Assembly (NCBI GenBank): GCA_039915085.1
Contig: JBDSOC010000223.1
Span: 1-21,581 of the forward strand
Direction: 5' to 3'
DNA from: JACMLD01 sp039915085
GTDB taxonomy: Bacteria > Bacteroidota > Bacteroidia > Chitinophagales > Chitinophagaceae
DNA: 21,581 nucleotides
Positions 1 to 7,673 of this stretch are shown piece after piece. A model generated the notes under the pieces. It was not told the origin of the DNA. It was given only the letters and a program-made list of their open reading frames with translations, and made no database searches. A program made the translations under genes and the position numbers. The first letter of the stretch is position 1. The number at the start of each line of letters is the position of its first letter.

Positions 1-264
1 ATCCGTATTGTTTCCTGGTCACAGATATTCCCCGCTGTTTATGGACCACATTATTTACCCATTGCCTATGCAGTGGGCATTTCATTAGTAGGAGTGGTAT
101 TGTGGGGAACATTGAGTGGATCTATGCTGCCGCTTTTATTAAAAAGGCTGGGAGCCGACCCCGCAGTCTCTTCCGCTCCTTTTGTTGCTACCCTGGTAGA
201 TGTAACCGGGTTGATTATTTATTTTTCTGTGGCATTTACTATTTTAAATGGAATAATACTCTGA
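1..264 (+). CDS. mgtE: Magnesium transporter MgtE, C-terminal fragment
   Basis: This is the last 87 residues of a gene that enters from the left edge, open in frame from base 1 to TGA at 262-264. MgtE is an inner-membrane homodimeric Mg2+ channel/transporter with a cytoplasmic N and CBS sensor and a five-helix membrane domain; only the end of the membrane domain is visible here. The stretches GTLSGSMLPLLLKRLGADPA and SSAPFVATLVDVTGLIIYF are the family's signature in its last two helices. The aspartate of VDVTG corresponds to the conserved pore Asp that binds Mg2+ (family knowledge). The protein ends normally two residues after a hydrophobic segment. The S9 peptidase gene begins 21 bp downstream on the same strand, so the two may be cotranscribed, although their functions are unrelated. 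The internal GTG at 73 is not the real start. Confidence 0.93.
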   Translation: MRIVSWSQIFPAVYGPHYLPIAYAVGISLVGVVLWGTLSGSMLPLLLKRLGADPAVSSAPFVATLVDVTGLIIYFSVAFTILNGIIL

Positions 265-285
265 TAACTATTTACTATTACAAGT

Positions 286-2667
286 ATGAGAAAAATTAAG
301 TGCTTTATTTTATTATTTATTACTGTAACAGGTTTTGCTCAAAACCAGCCAGGTGCTTTAACGGTTGAAAAAATAATGCGTGATCCCAAATGGATCGGCA
401 CTTCTCCTGCCAATGTAAGCTGGAGCCACGACAGCAAATACATTTATTTTAACTGGAACCCGGAAAAAGCAATTACTGATTCTTTGTATTATATAAGCAA
501 AGAAAACCTCATTCCGCAAAAGACAACTTATCAGCAAAGGCAATCCATACTACGTAACAGGAACATTACATACAACAGCAACCGCACCAGTTATGTGTAT
601 GACAAAGACGGAGATATTTTTATAGCCGATACCAGGACAGGCAAGGAACGGCGGATTACACAAACAGTGGATGTAGAAAGCGACCCTATATTTTCTTTTA
701 ACGACACAAAAGTGGTGTATACCCTTAACCAGAATCTATATGCATGGGATATTGCTACAGGTCTTACCATACAGATAAGCAATTTTCAAAGAGGAACCCC
801 GCCTCCCAAAGATTTAAAAAAAGACAACCTGAATATGCAGGAAAAATGGCTGAAAGAAGATCAGCTGAGAAATTTTGATGTATTACGCAGCCGTAAACAA
901 AAAAGAGATCTTACGGACTCTATGGCCAACGCTATCCCAAAAAAGAAAACGTTGAAAACTATTTACCTGGAAGATAAAAGTCTTTTTGGGGTAACTGTCA
1001 GTCCGGACGGACGATATATTACTTACCGGTTGTTCAAATCCGAACGTGGTAAAACAACCATTGTACCCAACTATGTTACGGAAAGTGGTTTTACAGAAGA
1101 TATACCAGGACGCACTAAAGTTGGCAGCCCGCAGGGTGTGCAGGAACTTTATGTATTTGATACAGAAAAAGATACTTTACTGCCAGTTAAAACAAATGAT
1201 ATAGAAGGGATAAAAGACATACCCGCTTATTTTAAAGATTATGCCGAATTGTATAAAAAGAAGCTAAAAGATTCGCTGAACCGATCTGTTAGTTTTTTAA
1301 ACCCGATATGGTCTGTGAAAGGAACACATGTGGTGGCAGACGTACGTGCGCAGGATAACAAAGACAGGTGGTTATTTTTATTAAACCCTGCAACAGGCAA
1401 AATGAAATTATTGGACCGGCAGCATGATGACGCATGGATAGGCGGACCAGGTATAGGTGGAGGTTTTGGAGGCGCCAATGCAGGATGGATTGATGAAAAC
1501 ACTTTCTGGTTTCAATCGGAAGCCACTGGTTACAGCCAGTTGTATACCATTAATGTAACAACCGGGGAAAAGAAAGCACTTACCAGCGGCAGGTTTGAAG
1601 TACAGGAGGCGGCGTTATCCATCAATAAAAAATATTTCTTTATTACCACCAACGAAGTGCATCCGGGGGAGCAACAGTTCTACCGGCTACCAGTAAGCGG
1701 TGGAAAACCGGAACGCATTACCACACTTACCGGCGCCAACCAGGTGAGCCTTTCGCCCGATGAGAAACAAATTGCATTTTTATATTCTTACAGTACCAGG
1801 CCATGGGAATTATACCTTCAGGAAAACAAACCCGGCGCTAAACCACAGCAGGTAACAAATAAGGCCAGCAGCGAAGAATTCAATTCTTACAGCTGGAAAG
1901 ACCCGCAGGTAATAACCATTACTGCGCGTGATGGCGCACAGGTATATGCCCGTTTGTATAAGCCTGCCAAACCAGCTTCTTCCAGGCCAGCCGTAATATT
2001 TGTACATGGTGCGGGCTATTTGCAAAATGCACATAAATGGTGGAGCAGCTATTTCCGGGAGTATATGTTTAATAACCTACTGGCCGATAATGGTTTTACT
2101 GTTATGGATATTGATTACCGCGGCAGTGCAGGTTATGGCCGCGACTGGCGCACGGGTATCTATCGTTTTATGGGCGGCAAGGATTTAACTGACCAGGTGG
2201 ATGCTGCAAAATACATGGTAGATTCATTAGGAGTTGACGCCAGGAATATTGGTTTGTATGGCGGTTCTTACGGCGGATTTATTACGTTGATGGCATTGTT
2301 CACTACACCTGATGCGTTTAAAGCCGGCGCTGCATTAAGACCGGTTACAGACTGGGCCCAGTATAACCATGGATATACTTCCAATATTCTGAATGAACCC
2401 TTTAATGACAGCATTGCCTACCGGAGAAGCTCACCCTATTATTTTGCAAATGGCTTAAAGGGGCATTTACTTATTTGTCATGGCATCATAGATACAAACG
2501 TAAATTTCCAGGATGCGGTAAAACTTTCACAGCGTTTAATAGAACTGGGTAAAGACAATTGGGAGATTATGGGTTATCCCATGGAAGATCACGGCTTCGT
2601 GGAACCCAGCAGCTGGACCGATGAGTACAAGCGTATTTTCAAATTATTTGAAACCAATTTGAAATAA
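286..2667 (+). CDS. Secreted S9-family serine peptidase (prolyl oligopeptidase / DPP-IV type)
   Basis: 793 residues. The N-terminal signal peptide (MRKIKCFILLFITVTGFAQ, probable cleavage after the AQ) suggests export to the periplasm or beyond. Residues about 30-540 form the beta-propeller region of DPP-IV-like peptidases, with WD40/TolB-like strands such as VSPDGRYITYRLF and LSPDEKQIAFLY. Residues about 545-793 form the alpha/beta-hydrolase peptidase S9 domain. The triad is visible: Ser661 in GGSYGG, Asp736 in HGIIDTNV and His769 in MEDHGF. The family cleaves peptides, often after proline or alanine, and in Bacteroidota such enzymes serve peptide nutrition. A glycine-rich loop (GGPGIGGGFGGANAGW, near residues 385-400) sits in the propeller domain. 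The ATG at 286 is chosen because it starts directly with the signal peptide. The gene lies 21 bp after mgtE and ends at a strong bidirectional terminator. Exact specificity cannot be read from sequence. Confidence 0.93.
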   Translation: MRKIKCFILLFITVTGFAQNQPGALTVEKIMRDPKWIGTSPANVSWSHDSKYIYFNWNPEKAITDSLYYISKENLIPQKTTYQQRQSILRNRNITYNSNRTSYVYDKDGDIFIADTRTGKERRITQTVDVESDPIFSFNDTKVVYTLNQNLYAWDIATGLTIQISNFQRGTPPPKDLKKDNLNMQEKWLKEDQLRNFDVLRSRKQKRDLTDSMANAIPKKKTLKTIYLEDKSLFGVTVSPDGRYITYRLFKSERGKTTIVPNYVTESGFTEDIPGRTKVGSPQGVQELYVFDTEKDTLLPVKTNDIEGIKDIPAYFKDYAELYKKKLKDSLNRSVSFLNPIWSVKGTHVVADVRAQDNKDRWLFLLNPATGKMKLLDRQHDDAWIGGPGIGGGFGGANAGWIDENTFWFQSEATGYSQLYTINVTTGEKKALTSGRFEVQEAALSINKKYFFITTNEVHPGEQQFYRLPVSGGKPERITTLTGANQVSLSPDEKQIAFLYSYSTRPWELYLQENKPGAKPQQVTNKASSEEFNSYSWKDPQVITITARDGAQVYARLYKPAKPASSRPAVIFVHGAGYLQNAHKWWSSYFREYMFNNLLADNGFTVMDIDYRGSAGYGRDWRTGIYRFMGGKDLTDQVDAAKYMVDSLGVDARNIGLYGGSYGGFITLMALFTTPDAFKAGAALRPVTDWAQYNHGYTSNILNEPFNDSIAYRRSSPYYFANGLKGHLLICHGIIDTNVNFQDAVKLSQRLIELGKDNWEIMGYPMEDHGFVEPSSWTDEYKRIFKLFETNLK

Positions 2668-2684
2668 CCAATAATAACTGCATT

Positions 2685-2727
2685 AAACAGAACAGGCTGC
2701 TGAGAATACCAGCAGCCTGTTCTGTTT
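2685..2727. terminator. Bidirectional rho-independent terminator
   Basis: A perfect inverted repeat: AACAGAACAGGCTGCTG (2686-2702) pairs with CAGCAGCCTGTTCTGTT (2710-2726), with an extra A-T pair outside and a 7-nt loop (2703-2709). It lies between the convergent ends of the S9 peptidase (2667) and the NTF2-like lipoprotein (2743). A/T-rich arms on both outer sides let it work in either direction. Confidence 0.88.
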
Positions 2728-2742
2728 TCTATACCTGGATTA

Positions 2743-3288
2743 TTATTTCTTTTTACCTGCGTCCGGCGTTTTCATTTTATTCATACTTTTCATACTTGCC
2801 ATCATTTTTGCGACGTCACCGTTTCCCATATAGCCCCAGTGCTCTACGGCTTTGCCATTGCTGAATTTTACCACTTCAACACTATGCATGTCGTAAGGCC
2901 CGGCAGGCATCATTACTCCATCGCCTGTTCCGGTCATATGCATCATGGCAAATACATAATCGTCATCTGCCATCTCTTTGGTGGTTTCCGTCTTCATGGT
3001 TTTGTCTTTAGCGCTCATTTTAATCATGGCCTTCAGGCTGTCCCTGTTCATATCGCCTTTATCGGTATGATCAATAAAATTGTCAGCCACAACACTATCG
3101 ATGCCGCTTACATCGCCGGTTTCGAAAGCCTTGTCAACAACATGCATGGCATCCATGTTTTTCTGTGCCATTGAACTGATCGCTTTATCAGTAACCGGCG
3201 TATCAGTAACCGCCGCTGTCTTATCATTGCTATTACAGGAAACCAGGAACAACGCAATGCATACGTACGCAAATTGAATCATTTTCAT
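2743..3288 (-). CDS. Methionine-rich NTF2/SnoaL-like lipoprotein
   Basis: 181 residues. It begins with a lipoprotein signal peptide whose lipobox LVSC places the lipidated cysteine at residue 18, so it is probably membrane-anchored in the envelope. Residues about 38-155 have the layout of an NTF2/SnoaL-like fold (DUF4440/SnoaL type): a helical start with DKAFETGDVSGIDSVVADNFIDH, a middle strand region, and a VEVVKFSNGKAVEHWGYMG ending typical of these small cone-shaped proteins. Family members bind or isomerise small molecules, but many are of unknown function, and no substrate can be assigned here. Methionine is unusually frequent (22 of 181), with clusters FAMMHMTG, GVMMPAG and a lysine/methionine-rich tail (KMMASMKSMNKMK). 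The ATG at 3288 is followed two codons later by another ATG (3282); both leave the signal peptide intact. The gene is monocistronic and ends at the shared terminator. Confidence 0.78.
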   Translation of the reverse strand: MKMIQFAYVCIALFLVSCNSNDKTAAVTDTPVTDKAISSMAQKNMDAMHVVDKAFETGDVSGIDSVVADNFIDHTDKGDMNRDSLKAMIKMSAKDKTMKTETTKEMADDDYVFAMMHMTGTGDGVMMPAGPYDMHSVEVVKFSNGKAVEHWGYMGNGDVAKMMASMKSMNKMKTPDAGKKK

Positions 3289-3600
3289 TTTAGTTATGAT
3301 TTTAGGTGATAAAATTGAAGAAATTCAAGGGGGAGGAATTAATGAAAGAAGTACACCAAGCTACCAATTTTTTCCCGGTCTGTAAAAAAAATGAACAAGC
3401 CGCTTTTGCCCGGTAGGGGAACATACCATACATCACGGAGTGCCGGTACGGATAATGTCCAGGCGTTTTTCTCCATGGGCTGTGTCTTCACCGGCCATTT
3501 TTCGTTTTCATTTCTTTTGCGGATAATAGACTGAACTGGCTGCAGGATCAACAGCAATAAAAAACACTGCTGTATCTTAGCATGATTAAAAAACAATAGT
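3289..3600. other. Divergent intergenic region, 312 bp
   Basis: This separates the minus-strand lipoprotein from the plus-strand DinB-like gene and must hold both promoters. A possible Bacteroidota -7 element for the right-hand gene is TATCTTAG (3573-3580; consensus TAnnTTTG with one mismatch), but no clear -33 TTG lies at the expected distance. On the minus strand, 3476-3339 is open for 45 codons starting MEKNAWTLSVPALRDVWYV; I do not recognise it. I see no RNA gene or strong hairpin. Confidence 0.4.
3339..3476 (-). CDS. Possible small ORF, 45 residues, unrecognised
   Basis: An open frame from ATG 3476 reads MEKNAWTLSVPALRDVWYV and continues PLPGKSGLFIFFTDREKIG to a stop at 3339-3341. Codon choice looks protein-like (GGC, AAA, GTA, TGG TAT), but the same frame stays open further upstream into the DinB gene, so openness alone proves little. 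It could be a small gene, a relict of a longer one, or chance. I do not recognise any family. Confidence 0.18.
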   Translation of the reverse strand: MEKNAWTLSVPALRDVWYVPLPGKSGLFIFFTDREKIGSLVYFFH

Positions 3601-4047
3601 ATGCTACTGGAAATTTTAAAAAAATTGTTCACCCGCGATTTAAAAAAATTGAGGACAGAAATCAGTTTATATAAGAATGAAGCCACCATCTGGCTGACGG
3701 ATAAAGCCATTGCCAATTCAGCTGGGAATCTTTGCCTGCACCTCGTAGGCAATCTGAATACTTATACCGGCGCAGTATTGGGCAACACTGGTTATATCAG
3801 GAACAGGGACCTGGAATTCTCCCTAAAGGATATTCCCAAAGATGAGTTGCTGAAAAAGATAGATGCTACTATTGTTGTTATTGAAACCACGCTTGATCAG
3901 CTGAAAGAAGAACAACTTGCAGATGATTATCCTGTGTTGATTTGGGAAGAAAAAACAAGCACGGCTTACATGCTTGTTCACCTGGCAACGCACCTGGGCT
4001 ATCATTTAGGACAGGTTAATTATCACAGGAGATTGTTAGATAATTAA
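3601..4047 (+). CDS. DinB/DUF1572-like four-helix-bundle protein
   Basis: 148 residues, cytoplasmic, no signal peptide. The layout fits the DinB/YfiT superfamily of four-helix bundles. His47 lies in LCLHLVGNLNTY on the second helix. The last helix carries HLATHLGYHLGQVNYHRR with His127, His131 and His135, and His47 plus His131/His135 match the usual metal-binding histidine triad. The HLGYHLGQ ending is characteristic of DUF1572/DinB_2 proteins. Family members are putative metal-dependent thiol (mycothiol, bacillithiol) transferases or stress proteins; the cofactor in this organism is unknown. The ATG at 3601 opens a normal first helix (LLEILKKLFTRDLKKL). The neighbours are unrelated and the gene converges on the GH31 gene 134 bp away. 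The fold is fairly sure, the function is not. Confidence 0.82.
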   Translation: MLLEILKKLFTRDLKKLRTEISLYKNEATIWLTDKAIANSAGNLCLHLVGNLNTYTGAVLGNTGYIRNRDLEFSLKDIPKDELLKKIDATIVVIETTLDQLKEEQLADDYPVLIWEEKTSTAYMLVHLATHLGYHLGQVNYHRRLLDN

Positions 4048-4181
4048 ACTATTGCATCAATAAATTTTACTTCAAAAGTATAGCCTGCCTGCGAGAAGGA
4101 AGTCAGGTTTTACAGCAAGCTTATTTAAAATCGCTGGGCTCGAAACTTGATTTTCCTGTACCACTGTCTCAATTTGAGCTG

Positions 4182-6329
4182 TTACCGCTTCACATGTCTC
4201 CAGCTGACATTGCCCACCGTATTGGGTTTGTCCTTTTCTGGTTGAGAAATTGAACCTATCCATTCTCCTTTACTGTTTTTTTCCATTTTCGCCAGTCGCC
4301 AGCTATAAGCGCCTTTTTCATAATCAAAGGTTTCGCCATCATCATCATACAATTTAAAAATTCCATTTTTTTCCCCGTAGTGCCTGAACTCAATTGGAAT
4401 TTTTTCCCCTGGTTTTGCAGCATGCAGCAAAGGAGGCTGCATAGGTATCATGGCGCCATCTTTTACGTATACAGGAATTTTATTAAGGCCAGGCGTTACC
4501 GTTATAACCTCGCCATTACCCGCAAAATAACCCGTATAAAAATCATACCAATTGCCTTTGGGTAACACCACCGTGCGGGTAGTGCCACCGGTAAACAGCG
4601 GAGCCACCAATAGATACTCTCCGGCCATATACTGGTCTTTTATTTCTTTACTGCTGGCCAGGGCATAAGGATTTTCCTCCAGGTTTGTATTGATTGTATC
4701 CTTTGTTATACCCTGGTTAAACCCTTCTTCAAGATTCATGGCCCTGAAAGGCGGAATGCCTTCAAAGTGATACCTGGCAAAAGTTGTATACCAATATGGA
4801 ATCATTTGCATCCGCAACAAAGCCAGCTGTTTTACCTGGTCCGCTACTTCGGGATAAGACCATGGTTTGGTACCGCTGGCCCATGCATTGATCATGGCCA
4901 TCGGAGAAAATATTACTGTTTGCATTCTCCGTAACCATTCTTCCGCCGTTGCTGAAGCCCTTACTTCCGGGGTCCACAACACGCCGGAAAATCCACTATT
5001 TATCAATGCGGTAATAAAATCTTCATGCTTGTAGTAATCATTGTAAATAACATAAGAAAAAGAAACAGCGCCTGCATTGGATGCTCTTACCAGGCCGTAT
5101 GTTCTTTTATTTTGCTGACGAAAAACATCTGTGCTATATCGTTGCAGTAATACACCATACGTCTGGCGCATTTGTTCAGCAGCAATACCGCCTGGAAAAG
5201 TTGCTGCATCTGGCCATAGCCAGTTATCATATCCATCTACTTCATCAATTTTATACCCGCTTACACCTAATTTGATCTGATCATCTTTTAGTTGATCAAA
5301 AAAATATTTGCGGGCAGGTTCCATTGTAAAATCCGGTACAACGCCATTCCATACTGTATGGGAACCAGTGTAAGGCAATATATTTTTATAAAATGGAGCG
5401 TGTTTTGAAACATACGGGTTGATCCACAAGTTGAGGCGAATATTTTTTTGAAGCATTTCTGAAACAAATTTTTCAGGATCAGGAAACCTGGTCTTATCCC
5501 ATTCAAAACTATCTGGATAAGATTTGCTTTGCCACCCGGGTTCAAGGCCAATAAAATCCAACGGATAGCCTTTTGCTTCAAAATCCGCTGCTTCTTTTTT
5601 TACTTCATCTGCATTGTACAAAGATTTTACTCTTTGTGTGAAACCCAGTCCCCAGCGTGGCGGCAAACATCCACCGCCATTGTATAAGTTAAAACGCTTT
5701 ATTGCATCCAAACTGGTGGGGCCTGCAAATACATATACTTCTACCCCTCCGGCGGGTACCAATATTTCAACAGCGTCTGAATACGGTTGCGAACTCCAGT
5801 TTTTATCTGAGTTACGGTCTTGCTCTTCCGGGCTGTTTTTACTATCCTTTCTTACACCTGTACCAGCATAGACTGTTAAATACCTTGCCGAATTGACAAA
5901 CACACCATATCCCCGTGAAGAAACATAAAAGGGAGCAGGCGAATGTGTGCGGCCATTGTCCTTGCCGCCATAATGATCTACATGAAGTTGCAGGATTTTA
6001 CCTCTCTGGTGCACAGTTTGAAAATTTAAACCAAATCCGTACAACTGTTCTTCCCTCTCTAAAGGAAAGCGCAAATAAGTTTTATTATCAGTGATGGTAG
6101 CCGAAATGTTAGCCTTGTCAAATGGAAAATCAGCTTTTTCAATTTTTGCAATGGCTGCAGTATTTGGAACAACTCCCGCTGCTTTTATTAAATCATAATT
6201 CTCGGGCGTTCCAACTATCCCTTTCCAGACGCCGGGTGCTACTTCAGTCCATGATAATTGCTGGGCCAAACAATTACAGTTTATAACTACTGAAAGTAAA
6301 ATGAAAAGTATAGTTCCTGTTTTTTTCAT
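4182..6329 (-). CDS. Secreted glycoside hydrolase family 31 protein
   Basis: 715 residues. The signal peptide (MKKTGTILFILLSVVINCNCLAQ) sends it to the periplasm or outside. Residues about 75-200 are the GH31 N-terminal beta-sandwich (EEQLYGFGLNFQTVHQRG, then HYGGKDNGRTHSPAPFYVSS). A (beta/alpha)8 barrel follows from about 225 (PPRWGLGFTQR) to about 560. A C-terminal DUF5110-like beta domain contains FRHYGEKNGIFKLYDDDGET. In GH31 the nucleophile is the first Asp of a KxDxxE/D motif; here GYKIDEVDGYD gives Asp362 as nucleophile candidate, with Asp365 in place of the common Glu. YNDYYKHEDF places Asp431 as likely acid/base. GH31 includes alpha-glucosidases, alpha-xylosidases and alpha-galactosidases, and this subgroup's substrate cannot be fixed from sequence. 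It is not contiguous with the pectin locus: an LLM oxidoreductase lies between on the opposite strand. No odd truncation is seen. Confidence 0.93.
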   Translation of the reverse strand: MKKTGTILFILLSVVINCNCLAQQLSWTEVAPGVWKGIVGTPENYDLIKAAGVVPNTAAIAKIEKADFPFDKANISATITDNKTYLRFPLEREEQLYGFGLNFQTVHQRGKILQLHVDHYGGKDNGRTHSPAPFYVSSRGYGVFVNSARYLTVYAGTGVRKDSKNSPEEQDRNSDKNWSSQPYSDAVEILVPAGGVEVYVFAGPTSLDAIKRFNLYNGGGCLPPRWGLGFTQRVKSLYNADEVKKEAADFEAKGYPLDFIGLEPGWQSKSYPDSFEWDKTRFPDPEKFVSEMLQKNIRLNLWINPYVSKHAPFYKNILPYTGSHTVWNGVVPDFTMEPARKYFFDQLKDDQIKLGVSGYKIDEVDGYDNWLWPDAATFPGGIAAEQMRQTYGVLLQRYSTDVFRQQNKRTYGLVRASNAGAVSFSYVIYNDYYKHEDFITALINSGFSGVLWTPEVRASATAEEWLRRMQTVIFSPMAMINAWASGTKPWSYPEVADQVKQLALLRMQMIPYWYTTFARYHFEGIPPFRAMNLEEGFNQGITKDTINTNLEENPYALASSKEIKDQYMAGEYLLVAPLFTGGTTRTVVLPKGNWYDFYTGYFAGNGEVITVTPGLNKIPVYVKDGAMIPMQPPLLHAAKPGEKIPIEFRHYGEKNGIFKLYDDDGETFDYEKGAYSWRLAKMEKNSKGEWIGSISQPEKDKPNTVGNVSWRHVKR

Positions 6330-6569
6330 ATAGAATTGCCGTTGAAATGTTCCAAATTGCAGCAGATAGAATTAAGTTGCAGCAAAATGAAATTACTAAA
6401 AACTATTCATCACCCTACCCGTGATTTACAGTAAACATTAAATTGAAAAACTGTATTAAGGTCATTAGACCTTTAAAAAAATCAGGCAAGGATAGGGACG
6501 ACTAAATAGTTGTATTTATGTATGCAGTTGAAAACAGCTTAATTTCAGCGTCTTGAAAAGACTTTAGCC
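6330..6569. promoter_or_regulatory. Divergent promoter region between GH31 and LLM oxidoreductase
   Basis: A 240-bp A/T-rich region between two diverging genes. It contains the inverted repeat AAGGTC-ATTA-GACCTT (6458-6473), a plausible operator or small hairpin. A short stem GTCTT-GAA-AAGAC (6550-6562) lies just before the ATG of the right-hand gene. I could not place a convincing -33/-7 pair for either direction. Confidence 0.4.
6458..6473. repeat. Inverted repeat, possible operator
   Basis: Six-base arms AAGGTC and GACCTT flank ATTA. The repeat is perfect and lies 97 bp before the LLM gene and 129 bp before the GH31 gene. It is followed on the plus strand by TAAAAAAA rather than a U-tract, which argues for a DNA site more than a terminator. 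Confidence 0.35.
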
Positions 6570-7595
6570 ATGGAAATAGGTGTTTACACGTTTGCAGACA
6601 TTACGGCCGATCCATTAACAGGAAAAATGATCAGCCCGCATGAACGTGTGCGCAATCTGCTGGAAGAAGTAGAACTGGCGGAGCAGGTGGGCCTTGATAT
6701 TTTTGCTGTGGGTGAGCATCACCGGCCTGATTATATTGCGTCTTCACCTGCTGTGATATTAGGTGCTGCTGCCGCCAGAACAAAAAAGATAAAACTCTCC
6801 AGCGCTGTTACTGTATTGAGTTCCGATGACCCCGTGCGGGTGTTCCAGGATTTCGCAACTATTGATCTTATATCCAGCGGGCGTGCAGAAATAATGGCTG
6901 GCCGTGGATCTTTTATTGAATCATTTCCATTGTTTGGATATGATTTAAAAGATTATGATGAGTTGTTTGCAGAAAAATTAGGTCTGCTGGTTAAACTAAA
7001 TGAAAAAGAAAAAATAAGCTGGAAAGGAAAACATCGTCCGTCTATTAATAACCTGGGTGTTTATCCACGTCCTTTCCAGGATAAACTACCTGTATGGGTA
7101 GCAGTGGGTGGCACTCCAGAATCTGTAGTGCGCGCGGCTACCCTGCATTTACCCATGGCGCTGGCTATTATTGGTGGCATGCCCGATCAGTTTGTACCGC
7201 TTATTGAGTTATACAGGAGCACAGCAAAAAAAATTGGTTACAACAATTCCATAGCTGGCATTAATTCACACAGTTTTGTTGCTGACACTTCCCAGCAGGC
7301 AGCCGATGAATTCTATCCCTCCTATGCAGATGTAATGACGCGTATTGGACGTGAGCGCGGGTGGTCTGGAATAACCCGCGAACAATTTGAATACATGCGT
7401 TCCCCAAAAGGATCATTACTGGTAGGCAGTCCGCAGCAGGTAATTGATAAAATTCTATACGAGCACGAATTATTCAAACACGATCGTTTTCTTGGGCAAA
7501 TGAGCATGGGCGCTATGCCCCATTCATCCATCATGCGGTCTATTGAATTATTTGGAACAGTTGTAGCGCCAGCAGTGAGGAAAGCGTTGTTGTGA
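6570..7595 (+). CDS. LLM-class (luciferase-like) flavin-dependent oxidoreductase
   Basis: 341 residues, cytoplasmic, one bacterial-luciferase-type TIM barrel. The start MEIGVYTFADITADPLTG, the segment EQVGLDIFAVGEHHRPDY, the strand KIKLSSAVTVLSSDDPVRVFQDFATIDLIS and GRAEIMAGRGSFIESFPLFG match the group known from the 2I7G structure (TIGR03858-type 'probable oxidoreductase, LLM family'). Family members use FMNH2 or F420; in Bacteroidota FMN is the more likely choice. The substrate is unknown. PVWVAVGGTPESVVRAA is the usual cofactor-phosphate/substrate region. Length is normal. The ATG at 6570 is chosen because family members start with this MEIG strand. It is divergent from the GH31 gene and convergent with the tail of the pectin locus, so it is probably an independent unit. 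Confidence 0.9.
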   Translation: MEIGVYTFADITADPLTGKMISPHERVRNLLEEVELAEQVGLDIFAVGEHHRPDYIASSPAVILGAAAARTKKIKLSSAVTVLSSDDPVRVFQDFATIDLISSGRAEIMAGRGSFIESFPLFGYDLKDYDELFAEKLGLLVKLNEKEKISWKGKHRPSINNLGVYPRPFQDKLPVWVAVGGTPESVVRAATLHLPMALAIIGGMPDQFVPLIELYRSTAKKIGYNNSIAGINSHSFVADTSQQAADEFYPSYADVMTRIGRERGWSGITREQFEYMRSPKGSLLVGSPQQVIDKILYEHELFKHDRFLGQMSMGAMPHSSIMRSIELFGTVVAPAVRKALL

Positions 7596-7604
7596 AGCGT
7601 AGTC

Positions 7605-7673
7605 AATCGTGAGTTCCCAATTCCGGGTTGATAAATATATTCAAAATCCACTCACGCCTTATGTCTCACGATT
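7605..7673. repeat. Inverted repeat of a CGTGAG motif
   Basis: AATCGTGAG (7605-7613) and CTCACGATT (7665-7673) are perfect inverse copies. A further CTCACG lies at 7651-7656. The right arm overlaps the stop codon of the GreA-like gene. It sits between convergent genes and could act as a weak shared terminator, or be a copy of a dispersed genomic repeat; no U-tract is present. Confidence 0.4.

Noticed and set aside
1438..1485. Glycine-rich loop in the S9 peptidase as a possible low-complexity insertion
   Set aside because: Flanking residues (HDDAWIGGPGIG, then SEATGYSQLY) follow the family pattern, so it looks like a natural variable loop rather than an insertion.
3477..3752. Upstream part of a 137-codon minus-strand frame overlapping the DinB-like gene
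   Set aside because: It runs antisense through a well-supported gene and has no recognisable domain; only its last 45 codons lie in intergenic DNA.
4072..4263. 63-codon minus-strand frame at the end of the GH31 gene
   Set aside because: It overlaps the GH31 C-terminus in another frame. The GH31 protein ends normally, so a frameshifted extension is not needed.
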